Origin: Cryptomeria japonica | Lineage: Eukaryota; Streptophyta; Pinopsida; Cupressales; Cupressaceae | Assembly (NCBI RefSeq): GCF_030272615.1 | Contig: NC_081414.1 | Coordinates: 826,178,896-826,242,895 of the forward strand | Length of the DNA: 64,000 nt | Reading direction: 5' to 3' | In this document: one piece after another, positions 32,867 to 45,321 of the stretch | How positions within the stretch are numbered: position 1 is the stretch's first letter | Layout: each line of letters begins with the position of its first letter | Program-made: the position numbers and the translations under genes | The notes under the pieces: generated by a model | Databases searched by the model: none | What the model was told of the DNA's origin: nothing | Seen by the model: only the letters and a program-made list of their open reading frames with translations

Positions 32867-34376
32867 TGTAGACACCTAAAAATGGTCAACGCTTGCGGAA
32901 TCATACTTTAAAATTTGCGCATTGCCTTATTTTAGGTTTTTGCGTTGCATTAACATTTTCTCCTATGTCACACACTTGGTCTTTATCATTTGTGAGCATC
33001 GAGTCCTCCTTCTACATTCTTCATCTGTCTCGCTCTCGAATTTGGTCTTGTCGACAACAATATTTGTCGTGAATTTGGTCAGTCTTATCTTGTCGCATCA
33101 AATGTGCGTATTCATTTGTCATTATTTTTGGACATCGTCAATCCTAATTAGGGTTTTGTCCTCTTATCGATCTTGTCATCTTGCGATCGATTTGTCATCG
33201 ATCGTTGTCATTTTTCAATCTTGTCATCATGCGATCGATTTGTCATCGATTCTTGTCTTTTGATCGATTTGTCATCAATCTTGTCGTTTTGCAATCTATT
33301 TTGTCATCGATCCTTGTCTTCTTGTCAATTTTGTCATTTTTTGCAATCAATTTGTCATCAATCGTCGTCTTTCTCAATTGTGTCAATTTGGATCAATTAG
33401 TCATTGTTCCTCATCAATTGGCACATTTATCAATCAAATCATTTGTCAGCATTGGTCCTTTATCAATCAAAATCATGATTAAATCGAATCGATATTGATT
33501 ATCCTTTGTCAAGGCCTAATTGTCATGCTTGCATTTCTAATTCATCTTCTAGGGTTTTATGATTTATTCATTTAATCCTGTTTGTCATTTCTCTCTCTAG
33601 GTTAAATAAATTATTTATTTATCCTAGGTCTTCATGTCACAATTAAATATTCATTTAATTGGCTAATTATTCCTCTTTTTATGAATTAATTAATAAATGA
33701 CAAATTATTAATTAAATCACCTAATTTCTTAATTCCTAATTTTCCTCTTTTTCTAATTTTCTAATTTTCTAATTTCTAATTCAATTTTCTCCTATTTTCC
33801 TCCTAATTTCATGGGAATGACATTTCAATTTGTCATAATTTGTCATAATTGGCAATCAATCAATTTTGACATAGAAAGTTGTCATAATTTTGTCATAAAC
33901 TATCAACCAATCAATTTTGCATAGAAAGTGCAAATTTGTCATATTGATTTGCAATTTCCATTTGAATTGAATCATGCTAATTTGATCATTTCCCCAATTT
34001 ATTTATAAATTGGATGAATTTCTTCAATCTCAATCTAATAATCACATTATCGATCTAATAATCACTTGTTGGAATTACTTTGTCGAATCAATCACGCTTT
34101 GAGTATTCTTGTGCCAATGTCAATCTTGCTTTCACATTAGGTTTATGCACTTGAAGGTGAGATCCACAAACAAAGGCTATTTGGAGAAGAAAGAAGGACA
34201 ATGGAGCAGCATGAAGGAGACATTCAGATCTGCATCTGGTTTGCTTAGTTTTTAGTTTTGAATGTTTTATTTTCATGTCTTTATTGAGTGTGTTAGGATT
34301 GATCATTGCAATCTGCTTTTGTGATTGAGCTACATTATTAGTACTATATTGCTTTGATGATTTCCGATTTCCTAGC

Positions 34377-34380
<4 letters not shown>
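32867..34380 (+). repeat. 3' LTR of element B
   Basis: About 97% like 21,145-22,678 by eye. It is 20 bp shorter, mainly through one fewer run of TTTGTCATAA units near 33,940. Confidence 0.92.

Positions 34381-34444
<64 letters not shown>
34381..34444. repeat. (TA)n microsatellite at the insertion site of B
   Basis: About 32 perfect TA dinucleotides. The right LTR of E has only a short TATATATA at the matching place, so the run expanded after B inserted. Confidence 0.95.
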
Positions 34445-34449
<5 letters not shown>

Positions 34450-36705
34450 AGTTAATACAATAGTAGTAACCCTGGATACAAGTGAATCTTGTAACCACTA
34501 CATACACTCCACCTTGCCAGTTTTACTCCTTCTCTGCCTTACCAGTTGACTCCTACTCTTCCTTCTATCTCTCTCTTTCTCTCTGCTCACCTTAACCTGT
34601 TGTTGCTGACACACCGGTTCTACCTCTGGCGGTTTGATGAACAGAAAGATCATACACCTATTGTCGATTACTCTGCTCTCTACCTGTCACATCTTTTCTC
34701 CGACACACACATACAACTACTTCACTCTACATTGCCTTCTTTCTCACTTTCACACCATTGGTTCCCCTCTGCACTTATCATATCTTGTTTCTTTACTAGT
34801 TACTTTGGGATTTACCAGTTTGACTCATAGTTAAACCTACTTAGTGGTTTAAGCACACTCATTCAATCACTATGATCTTCAATGAGCTTCACCAACTGAA
34901 AATCCTTTTGGTTCCTCTAACTTCACCGACATCACTCTTCTATACATCATCAACATATTTCCATCTTTGGTTTGCATACTTATAGACGGATTTTCCCACC
35001 TAAATGTGAGTTTGAACTTTGACACGCTAGGGTTTCCACCATGCACTAAATCCACATAAAATCTCTTCTCTGATCATCATGACATATCATATCCAATCAG
35101 ATCTCATCTCCTTGATTAATGATCTGTAGCTCATTAATCAACATTGCCATTATCTTTACCTTTCAACGTACGTCTTCTATTTTTATCCGTCTATTGCATG
35201 ATTTTTGGCTTTGTGTATGGTGAATCATGTGCATAATTTATTTTTCTTCACCCACTTTGATTTTCTAGATCAGTCTATCTTGGATCTTCGTTGTTCTCTT
35301 GATCTTGAGCTGCAAACCTCTGCCATCATCCCTTGAGCTTGGCAATCACCATTAAATCTTGGACCAACCGCCAATAACTTCACCGAAACACTAGATCGAC
35401 TTGTGCATGCATGACACTTGAACTTCGTGTGGCACCTTTGTCATCATCCACCTTAGCTCACTATGTCGATCTAGCTAGGTCACCAACCAATAACACACAA
35501 CTGGTGTATGCTTCACATTACCGGTCCATCTTTGCCTATCGACACACTAACCCTGCCAGTATATCTTGCCTTATTGGTTAGACCTAATTGGTTGATCTTC
35601 ATGCCTTCGCTATCTTGCCGATGAATCACATTTACCCGATCATCAACCATGTCAATCCTCAATAGCTATCTAGGATGACTCACAATGTGCATCTTCATCA
35701 GATTGAGAGTATTTCACTTTTATCTCTCTATTCACTTAGTTGTATGTTGGTATCCACCTTGTTTACTGATTGACATGTTTTTTCGTTCATACCGGTAATG
35801 TGCATGATATCTTCATGCCATCCATCTCCAATTGCTATGCATCTATGGTAATACCACTTTCCATCTACATACTGGTAACTCCATGTGTGCAACTACAAAG
35901 CCTTATCTTCATTTGACTGATTCTCCTCTCAACCAGTTTGCCATGGTGGAAAACTCACCATCTTAAATCTTCCTTCTCTATCCCAGTAGCACATCATCTC
36001 TTCACATGCTAATCCAGCTCACATCTTTGAACTCAAACTTGAGAGGAACCCTCATCTTCTACATTATTCATCTGGTCTATGCACCCAATCACCTGCCTTT
36101 GCTTAATTTGACGGTCTTATCTAGGAGAGTCATGATGTATGACATGTATGTTGTGAGATAAGAAAGGTATTACTACTTACCGGTTGGAAGAATAAACAAC
36201 TGCACTTTAACTGCTAAACATTGTTGGAGGAGGATTTATGTCACCTATCGGTAATGATGTGACTTCACAAAGGAGAGGATACATCTTCAACTTGACATAT
36301 GTCCCAATACCTTTTTCATATGTCATCTTTGCTCACTGAAGCAACACACTTTCTTCCAACCTCCTTTTCATCTGCTAGGAGTCTTTCTAGTTGACAACAT
36401 ACTAGCATACCAGTTGCACTTCTAACCCTTCATTAGTTCATACCACAGTAAGCTCTACCAGTCACATGCTTTTTGGTTCACATCACTCATTGGTCACTTC
36501 TCTACATGCATACTCACTAACTGGGTTCTTCTTCCCAATACTGACATGTAAACCAATTACTCCAACTTTCTTAACTATTGGCTTCACTGTCCATACTAGC
36601 AGTTGATAATATAGACAACATATCAACTATTCTCCCATACCGATTATCTTGATGTATCGGTAACATGCTATACTAGTTGACCTCAATGACAACACAATGC
36701 CAACA
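34445..36705 (-). repeat. Element E left LTR, inner segment
   Basis: Colinear with 48,015-50,281 of the right LTR: CAATAGTAGTAACCCT, later CATACCGGTAATGTGCATG, and the end CAATGCCAACA. No genes inside; short open frames here are chance. Confidence 0.9.
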
Positions 36706-36720
36706 ATCTCCCCCTTTGGT
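36706..36720 (-). promoter_or_regulatory. Polypurine tract of element E
   Basis: Minus-strand ACCAAAGGGGGAGAT, directly before LTR start TGTTGGCATT. Confidence 0.85.
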
Positions 36721-39360
36721 ATTGATATCAACACATGTAGGATCTGGTATACTATAGAATATTTCTCCCCCTTTGACAACAATGGGAAAGGGTCTTAACA
36801 TTTAGTATACTATAAGCTCTCTCTCCCCCCTTTTGACCACTATTCTCTGCAACCTCTCAACTAGAAGCACTTAAACTGGAGAAATCACACACCAACTAAC
36901 ATGAATTTTGTATACCAATATGATACCAATTGCAGAAATAACCAGTTTGAAAAAGTGTGTCAGTGAATACTGCTTACCTGTCAGTTAAACTGCATTTTAC
37001 CCATTTTCTCTCAATTTGGTCATAAGAATCAAATGTGATTGTACTATGCGTGCTACCAATTGAAACCAATTTTTAATGCAGGCATTGATACAAATTTGAT
37101 ATTCTTGAAATATTATTCCTTTGTAGGGGTTGCTCTGACACCAATTTGTTTGACATATTCTCCCCCTATGCAAGTGACTCTCACTTTTTCTTCACATCTC
37201 CCTATATACCTATCTATGATGCAGAAACAATGAAACTTGATCTCCTCCTATGTCATGTGCATTAGATACAAATCATAGGATATGACTGTGAACTTGTCCT
37301 GAACAACAGATCTCTAGTCTTCATTTTTCTATTAGGTCCTAAATCGGTACACCAATCTGCAACTTGTACTGGTAAAAGTGAGAATAAGTACTCTATAGAT
37401 GGTCTTCCACTTCCAAGATGTCCACCATGATCCTGTGACATCCTCTTTCATGACCACAATGCCAACCCTCATAAACATCATGTCACTTATCTAACCAGTT
37501 GACACATAAGGATGCATGCACACAAGGTTGTCTACTGGTCCAACACTTATCTTTCAGTGACATCTTCAATGTTGTCTAGACACAACACCAGCAAACCAAG
37601 CCACAAGAGCTACTGCCAGGCAACCAGAACACATTAACTCACTTTCTACAATACTAGTTAACAACTATACCGGTAACACACTACACATACCAGTTTATTC
37701 TACTGGTTCAATGTCTCCACTGGGACATCTTGTCCATTAGTCCTTGTCCTCTTGTGTCAAGTCCCTCTGATCCCGGCTATAATTTCAACTCTCCATGGAC
37801 ACAAGTAGTAGTAATTCATTTTTACCATATGGGTGTGTGGTCACGATAGTAACCACACACACTACTATCTCACTTTATTCCTCTTACCGACAACAACCTG
37901 TCTTCTCCTTTGTCCTTTTCAAGCATGGGGGTGAATGATCTGATCAATATGTGGCTCCCCCTTACTCCTGCATCTCCTTTAATTTTTAGGAGATATCACT
38001 TGTGCATTGAATGCATAATGTCTGTCCATGCTCTTATATTCTCGCTTCTTCCTCCATACATTCTTGATCTCTTTCCTTTCCTCATTTGTTGCCTTTGGAG
38101 TAGTGTTGACCTTCTTCTTCTCATTTGACCTTGCTTTACCAAATTTTGCAGCATAACCGAAAGCATTGTTGTAGTAGAATACAACATTCATACCAATTAT
38201 ATGATTGGGGAACCTTTTAACATACCAGTTTGCTCCTCCTTTTCTGATCATATCACCATAGCCAACTATCGGTCTCCATGGATTCCTTGATTACACAAGA
38301 GCACTTCTCTTATTGTTCCATCCAGGTCTTTCTTGCTCATATGTCTTATAACTTCTTCCATATTGATCATGATTGTTCCACTGGCTGCCATAGGACTGAG
38401 AAATCTTCTTCCTGCATTCATGACTTCTATGGCCAAATCCATTTCATTGAGAACATATAAAATTTGCATAAGCAAGAGATGGGATATGTAAGTTTCTACT
38501 CTTTGAAACTTTGTGTTCATATGCATGATTTCTATGGTAACCTAAATTGTTTCTCCTAGATCCCTTCCTACATTCTTCTACTCTATGGCCATATCCATTA
38601 CATGCAAAACAGTAACCGGTGAAGGAGGACTTATTACTTAAAAAATTGTTTTACCAAACATGAGGTGAACCTACCGGTTTGGCATGTCCATTTCTGCTCC
38701 TCTAGGGATGGATCCTAGGTTGTCCACTTTTTGTAATTCTTCCACCTCATCCCTTTCTCTTCCACACTTGTCTTGACTTAGGGGTAGAACCATTCCTTTG
38801 TCTTCTACCAGTGAAAGATCTTCTGAACTATCTTCTCTTGTTCTTGCTATCAGTGAAGCTATCTTCTTTCAACTTCCCTTTTCCTTTTGAATCTACATTG
38901 TTTCTCCTTGTAGCATTGGTCTTCTCCCTTAGCTTCATGTCTTCACTGGTTGTGGCCAAGTCAACCTTCTTTCTTGGAGCATTTCTAACTGTAAAGGTCT
39001 GACCCTTGCCATTTTCATTTGAGGAGATAAATTGAATATCTTTGTGGGATGTCTCCTTGCTTGTAAAGCATTCACCGGTACCAGATCCTAATCCACTGGT
39101 ATCCTTGGAGTGTATCTATTGGCTTAACATCTTGTCCAAGGCCTCAGTACTGCCATCAAACCGAACCATTACCTTGATCTCATCCTGACATTTCTCAAGG
39201 TCATTTTAGAGATTCTCCATTTATCCTTCTAGCTACTAATACACTTTATCCTTTTCCTCTAGCTCAGATGGTAGATCTTTACACCTGCATTCCTTGGTGT
39301 CTTCTTGTTGAGTCTTCAACTCTAAGATACATTTCTTAGATTCTTCAAGGCATTTGATTA
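36721..39360 (-). pseudogene. Element E internal region: gag C-terminal part
   Basis: From 39,360 down to about 38,380 the minus strand shows a lysine/glutamate-rich probable coiled coil, then several CX2CX4HX4C-like zinc knuckles (GYGHRVEECRKG-like near 38,580). Such knuckles bind element RNA in the particle. A basic tail follows (38,000-38,250, RKKREYKS). The stretch 36,721-37,980 has no recognisable pol and I see no other gene. Broken in several places. Confidence 0.6.
39356..39360. repeat. Target-site duplication of D, left copy (GATTA)
   Basis: Exact match to 46,899-46,903 on the far side of D. Confidence 0.88.
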
Positions 39361-40930
39361 TGATAACTCAATGATGAATGAATAGTACTAAACCAGTACT
39401 GAGAGGGGAGGGGGTGAATCAGTACAGACAAAATACAGTCCAAAATTGGTTCGACAACAAATACTCCGAATGACTGGCAAGCAGTGACACTGGTCAAAAT
39501 AGAGTGCAACCGGTAAGACCTAGAACAACTAAAACAATCATAAACTAGTTACTCACTTAGCTTTCCTCTTAGCTCAATACTATAGTACCATTACACCCTC
39601 ATGCATGAACAGGTAAACTATCATTAGATCTTCACAATAGTTAGTTCAATATGTTTTATAGACAAGCATAAAACATAGAACCATCATATGCTTAATAGGT
39701 AATAATAAAGCATCACACATGACACACATATTTTTCATGTGGAAACCCAACTAGGAAAAACTACAGTGGGGATGACTACCCACAAGCTACTTTTTGAACT
39801 CTTTAGAAGTCCACTCTGTTAGGAGCCTTGTCCGGTTAAAGACATTACAATAGGTTCTGCTAGGAACCGATCCTGTTAGGGATCACCTAGTTAAGGGATG
39901 GTTATAATACCCTGTTAAGGGTTAAACCCGGTTAGGGTTACCTTGTTAGAGGATTTCAAGAACTCAATAGCTAAAGGATCTCCAGAGCTCTATAGCTTCC
40001 CAGAACTCAATAACTTTGAGCTACCCTGTTAAAGGATTTGTATCAAGCCGGTTAAGGCTACCTTGTCAAGGGATTTCACAACTGTTAAAGTGGTTAAAGA
40101 TCAAGAGGAATTACAATGATCTGGTAACAACACTCAATGCCAATGCAGATCCATTTTGGCTCCTCTTCACCTTCTGCACATTCACTTGGCAGGTATCTCT
40201 TCTTTGTTTTGGTCTAGCAAGAACCACATATCACTTCCCTTGGATACACACATACAACTTTTGCCAACAACTTTAGAAAGGAACACAACATCAACCTTAT
40301 AGGAAACAGACAGGTCGGTAGAAAAAACCCTACACCCTAAACCTGCTAGGTTAAGCAATTCAAATGGTTCAATCCTGACCGTTGAATCACACTACATTAA
40401 ATGCAACAATCTTGAATCGATCTCAAGACATTCTCCATCATCCATTATCCACCGATTTCATGGTGACTGAAAACCCATCATGTGTTATCACCATTTGAAA
40501 AACTTCGCACATTCCCAAGGTGGATAGGAATAGTCTTCTTCATGCAAGATCCTTCACGCGCATAGGGCTTACATGGCAACATGATTTGTTCTCTGTTATA
40601 CTACTAACTCATCACACAAAGATCATCGATTGAGTCACATAGGCTTAAGGTACTCCAACTAGAAATCCTGAAGTGGAAACTACCTACCAACTGGTAGTCA
40701 TACAATGCTTCCATGTGCCAATTCCCATAACTTCATGCTGGTTCACCTTGACATGCTGGTTCATCTTGAACAAATATACCGCTTCACTTTGGCATATATA
40801 CCGGTTCACACATATGTCGGTTCTCTCTTCTCACATATCATATATGCCAATTCACATCATATCACATATTGACATCAATGACAACATACATTATCATTAT
40901 GTCCTCATACTAGTTCACATAATGCCAACA
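39361..40930 (-). repeat. 3' LTR of element D
   Basis: Plus-strand start TGATAACTCAATGATGAATG, end AATGCCAACA. About 1.57 kb. Confidence 0.92.
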
Positions 40931-40946
40931 ATCTCCCCCTTTGGCA
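40931..40946 (-). promoter_or_regulatory. Polypurine tract of element D
   Basis: Minus-strand TGCCAAAGGGGGAGAT next to the LTR. Confidence 0.88.
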
Positions 40947-41172
40947 TTGATGGCAATATACAAAGATATCTCTCTGCTTCACATTTTCTCCCCCATTTTC
41001 TGCAGATATCTTTTCCGCTTCACTCCTTCTCCCCCTTTGACAACAATGCCAAAGTGGGGGCACAAGTATCCCTATTCCATTATGTTGCTCCCCCTAAGGA
41101 GTAGCATCCTTCAACACATCAATCAACAAAAATTTGACTATGCAATACCTGACAGATGTGGAACGAATACTT

Positions 41173-43017
41173 TTAGTTCACCTCTTGAAGGGGCAGTACC
41201 CCCAATTCACTTCTTAAATGCACAAATGTAGTCTTTGGGAGAGGTTTGGTGAATATGTCTACTAACTGCTCCTTACTAGAAACATTTTCCAATGCAATCT
41301 CTTTATTCTGAACCTTTTCCCTCAAGAAATGATACTTAAGCTCAAAATGCTTGGTTCTAGAATGTAAAACCGGATTCTTTGAAATATTGATAGCACTTGT
41401 GTTATCATAGAATATACTTACCAGTTCAGATATAGGGATTTTGAAGCCATTTAAAACATGCTTCATCCATATTGTCTGAGTGCAGTTCATGAAAGCTACA
41501 ACATACTCCACTTCCGCTGTAGATTGAGAGATACAACTCTGCTTTTTACTCATCCATGAGACCAGTCTACCAGCAAGAAAGAATGCACCACCGGTTGTGC
41601 TTTTCCAGTCATCCACATTACCTGCCCAATCAGCATCTATGAATACTTTCAGAATGAAATCATTTCTGTATGGGTACCATAATCCATAGTCAACTGTTCC
41701 CTTCAGATATCTAAGAATCCGCTTGACTGCAACCAAGTGGGATTCTCTTGGACTTTTCTGGAACCTTGCAGTAATGCCAACTGCATGTGCAATATCCGGT
41801 CTACTATGCACTACATAATGCAACTTTCCAATCATTGATCGGTATTCCTTCTCATCAACCAGTGCAGAATCATCCTCTTTTGACAATTTGCAACCAGTCA
41901 CCATCGGTGTACCAACCGGTTTGCTATCTTTCATGCCAAAGGTCTTCAACACCTCTTTGACATATTTGGACTGAGTGATAAAGATTCCATCTTTCATTTG
42001 TTGGATCTGTAGTCCAATGAAGAACTTAATCTCCCCTATGAGTAACATCTCAAACTCTTTCTTCATCTCATCAGCAAACTCATGACTCATCTTGTCATCT
42101 CCACCAAAGATAATATCATCAACAAAAACCTCACAGATCAAGATCTGATCTCCTTTAGACTTCAAGTAGATATTGTTATCTTCACTTGTTCTCTCAAATC
42201 CAATCTTTACGAGATGGGAATGTAGGTGCTCATACCATGCCCTAGGTGCTTGCTTTAGACCATATAAGGCTTTATGTAGCCTACATACCATGTCACTATC
42301 TTTAGATAGGGAAAACCCATCTAGTTGCTCAATATACACCTCCTCTTCAAGTACACCATTTAGGAATGCAGATTTTACATCCATTTGATATACTTTGAAC
42401 CCTTTAAAAGCTGCATATGCAAGAAGCATACGAACTCCTTCCAATCTGGCTACAGGAGCGAAGGTTTCTCCATAGTCTTCTCCTTCTTCTTGAGCATATC
42501 CTTTGCACACCAATCTAGCTTTATTCCTAATCACTATGCCATCCTCATTTAGCTTGTTTCTGAACACCCATTTGGTGCCAATGATATTTTTATGCTTTGG
42601 TCTGCGTACCAAAGAACATGTACCATTTTTCTCTATCTGGTCAAGTTCCTCTTCCATTGCCTTGATCCAGCCTTCATCTTTATGAGCCTCTTTGAATGAT
42701 TTAGGCTCAAATTCAGAGATCATACATGAGTTTTCTCTGATCTTTCTTCTTGTAAGGATTCTTGCATCCTTATCTCCTATGATCTGCTTAGGATCATGAT
42801 TCAGCTTGACATACTGAGGAATGGTCTTGACTGGTTCTTCTTTCTTTTTCTCTTCATCAGTACTAGCATTCACTAGTTCAGGAACACTGTTATCGTTACT
42901 TGGTTGACTGACAACCAGTTCCCAAAAGGTTGCAACCGGTTCATTTACAGTTTGCTCACTGCCGGTTTCCTCAATTTTCTCAGAGGATTCATCAACTCTT
43001 ACATTGATACTTTCCAT
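41173..43017 (-). CDS. Element D reverse transcriptase and RNase H
   Basis: An open reading of 614 residues. After a linker it has copia-type reverse transcriptase ([71 protein letters not shown]) with the catalytic pair in FVDDIIFGG. RNase H follows ([38 protein letters not shown]) and the family end DIFTKPLPK. It would copy element RNA and degrade the template. This is the best-preserved retroelement frame in the window. It is a fossil part, as the rest of the polyprotein is interrupted. Confidence 0.93.
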   Translation of the reverse strand: MESINVRVDESSEKIEETGSEQTVNEPVATFWELVVSQPSNDNSVPELVNASTDEEKKKEEPVKTIPQYVKLNHDPKQIIGDKDARILTRRKIRENSCMISEFEPKSFKEAHKDEGWIKAMEEELDQIEKNGTCSLVRRPKHKNIIGTKWVFRNKLNEDGIVIRNKARLVCKGYAQEEGEDYGETFAPVARLEGVRMLLAYAAFKGFKVYQMDVKSAFLNGVLEEEVYIEQLDGFSLSKDSDMVCRLHKALYGLKQAPRAWYEHLHSHLVKIGFERTSEDNNIYLKSKGDQILICEVFVDDIIFGGDDKMSHEFADEMKKEFEMLLIGEIKFFIGLQIQQMKDGIFITQSKYVKEVLKTFGMKDSKPVGTPMVTGCKLSKEDDSALVDEKEYRSMIGKLHYVVHSRPDIAHAVGITARFQKSPRESHLVAVKRILRYLKGTVDYGLWYPYRNDFILKVFIDADWAGNVDDWKSTTGGAFFLAGRLVSWMSKKQSCISQSTAEVEYVVAFMNCTQTIWMKHVLNGFKIPISELVSIFYDNTSAINISKNPVLHSRTKHFELKYHFLREKVQNKEIALENVSSKEQLVDIFTKPLPKTTFVHLRSELGVLPLQEVN

Positions 43018-43086
43018 AATTCTCTGAGTCCTATTGTTGTAACACTTGAGAGCTTTACTCTTGGTGGAATATCCTAGGAATATTCC

Positions 43087-43593
43087 CTAATCGAATTTAG
43101 CTTCAAATTTGCCCTGATGTTCACTCCTCTTGATGTAACATTTGCTACCAAACACCCTAAAGTAGCTAACCACAGGTGTCTTGCCGGTCCAATACTCATA
43201 AGAAGTGTTGTCCTTACCTTTCTTGATGAGTACCCGATTCATTATGTAGATTGCAGTGCTCATCGCTTCTCTCCAAAAGGTGTGAGCTACCTTTTCTTGA
43301 ATCAATATGGTTCTAGCTGCTTCAACCACATTCTGGTTATTCCTCTCTGCTAGGCAATTCTGCTGTGGAGTCCGGGGGGTAGACAATTGCCTCTTGATGC
43401 CAAATTCTTCACAATACTTGTTGAATTCACTGGAAGTGAATTCCCCTCCTTGATCAGTTCTGAGACACTTGATCCTTTTACCACTTTCCTTCTCCACTAA
43501 TGCTCTAAAAACTTTGAACTTTGCAAAGGCTTCAGACTTGTCTTTCAAGAATGTGACCCACATCATTCTTGAGCAGTCATCAATGAGAATCAT
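43087..43593 (-). pseudogene. Element D integrase core
   Basis: Integrase core with DDE acids in LIDDCSRMMWV, LRTDQGGEF and CLAERNNQNVVE, then HTFWREAMSTAIYIMNR. The HHCC zinc part lies upstream at about 43,600-43,850 in decayed form. Inserts element DNA into chromosomes. Confidence 0.9.
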
Positions 43594-43842
43594 GAAGTAC
43601 CTATCGCCCTACACACTTCTAGTTTTCATAGGACCACACAAATCAGTATGCACAAGATCAATCAAGTTGTCAGTAGTGAAAGATTTACCTTTAAAGTTTG
43701 AGGAAGACATTTTCCCCAATTGACACTCTCTGCACAAGGTATTATCCAGTTTGCTTAGCATTGGCAACCCTCTAACTACCTTGATCTTACTAGCCTTTAC
43801 AATGTTATCAAAGTTTACATGGCAAAGTCTCCTATGCCATAT

Positions 43843-44349
43843 CTAGCTATCATCAAACTTAGTCATAAGACATGTACTTATATTTGCATTCAGTTGAAAT
43901 AGGTTACCTTTGGTCTGCATGCCAGTGGCCACCAATTCACCATATTTTCCTTTGATTCTGCAGACTCCATTCTTGAATTCTAGAGTGAGGCCACTGTCAT
44001 TCAGCTGGGCAACACTTAGAAGGTTGTGTCTGAGACCATCAACCCAGTACACATTGTCAACACTGCTCTTTCCATTCAGAGAGGTGGACCCTCTACCTTT
44101 GACCATGCATGGTGCATCATTGCCAAAGCGAACCACACCTCCATCATACTCCTTCAAGGATAGAAACTTGTCCCAGTCACTAGTCATATGGTTAGAACAA
44201 CCACTGTCAATGATCCACTCGTTGGAATTATCAAACTGGGAGACAAGAGCCTTCTTGTCTAACACATCTTCTTTGATAGCAACAAACACAATATCTTCAT
44301 TTTCTTCATCCTCTGATTCTTCATCTGTGACACCTTTATCAACTGCCAC
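43843..44349 (-). pseudogene. Element D protease and pre-integrase region
   Basis: Aspartic protease active site in WIIDSGCSNHMTSDWD, the usual copia form, followed by RHNLLSVAQLNDSG and the pre-integrase region (MQTKGNLFQLN). It would cut the Gag-Pol polyprotein. The stretch before it has an acidic linker (DEESEDEENEDI). Confidence 0.88.
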
Positions 44350-45307
44350 AAAACAATTTCTCCAGTTTCCTCCTTTGAATTTCCTGAACCTTTCTAATCT
44401 ATCCTTGTTATCGCCATTAGGACAGTTTATAACAATATGTCTTATCTAGTTACAAGTAAAGCATTTCAAAGGTAGCTTACCTTTGTATTTACCGGTTCCT
44501 TTAGGAAACTTCCTGGCCAGGAGAGCTTCAAATGCCATCAGAATCTCCTCATCATCCATTTCTCTGCTCTATCTAGGTTCACCACTGGTGCTAGCTTCTT
44601 TTCCTTTTCTGGATGGTATAGCAGAGGCTTTAAAAGCTGATTCAGTCTTTTGAACACTACCATCAAAACTATTTAGCTTATAGGTTGTCAACTTGGCTAT
44701 GATGGAATCCAAGGATACCTTAGTCTTGTCTATTGATCTCATCTCCTAAATAGCAGCAACCCTTATTGCATAGACCAGAAATAGGGATCTCAGGACTTTG
44801 CTTACCATAGTGGAATCTTCTATTTTACCACCTGCACTCTTGATTTCTCCAACAATTGTTTTGATTCTTATTCCATACTACTGGATGGTCTCACCTTCAA
44901 CCATCTGCATATATTCAAACTTCCCTCTAAGGCTTTCTTCCTTAGCCTATTTTACATGTTCATCACCACCATAGATATTTTTAAGAGCATCCCATACCTC
45001 TTTGGGATTTACCTTGTCCTAAACATCAATAAACTCAATGTTAGATAGACTACTAATAAGGGCTTGCATGACTTGCCCATTTTCTTGTATCTCTCTCTTT
45101 TGGTCATCAATGAGAGCACCGATAGGGACAACATAGATATTCTCAACATAACTCTAGTGTTGAGCACCCATGCTTTTGATGAATATCTTCATCCTATCTT
45201 TCCATATACCAAAATTCTCCCTATTAAACTTTGGACCTTCCCTCTTCATCATTTGACTGGGATCTTTACCTCAAGTGGTTAAGCTTACAACACAGAGGAC
45301 CTAGAGA
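44350..45307 (-). pseudogene. Element D gag remnant
   Basis: Minus-strand text with a zinc-knuckle trace (GHIVINCPNGDN) near 44,430 and copia gag patterns upstream (MEALYQEKMDAIQ-like and YGGDEH-like text near 44,950). Broken in a few places. The product would form the particle shell around element RNA. Confidence 0.65.
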
Positions 45308-45319
45308 GCTCTGATACCA
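45308..45319 (-). promoter_or_regulatory. Primer binding site of element D
   Basis: Minus-strand TGGTATCAGAGC, the standard complement of the initiator methionine tRNA 3' end, two bases from the LTR. Confidence 0.95.
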
Positions 45320-45321
45320 AT

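Larger units (their letters stand above)
21145..34380 (+). mobile_element. Element B: Tat-like LTR element, no pol, antisense PMD gene
   Basis: Two LTRs (21,145-22,678 and 32,867-34,380), TATAT duplicated on both sides, a primer-site-like TGG after the first LTR and a polypurine tract before the second. Inside: minisatellite, long leader, glutamine-rich ORF, proline-rich ORFs, AT-rich tandem repeat, and an antisense plant mobile domain gene. No integrase, protease or reverse transcriptase text is visible, so it would depend on enzymes from another element. The LTRs differ by about 3% by eye, mostly transitions at CpG, which makes it the youngest layer here. In slow-evolving conifers that could mean several to about 20 million years (inference). 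The ORFs are lightly broken. Confidence 0.85.

Noticed and set aside
34546-34834. Short ORFs inside E's LTR (also 48,109-48,441)
   Set aside because: They occur at the same place in both LTRs because the LTRs are copies, and have no protein-like features.
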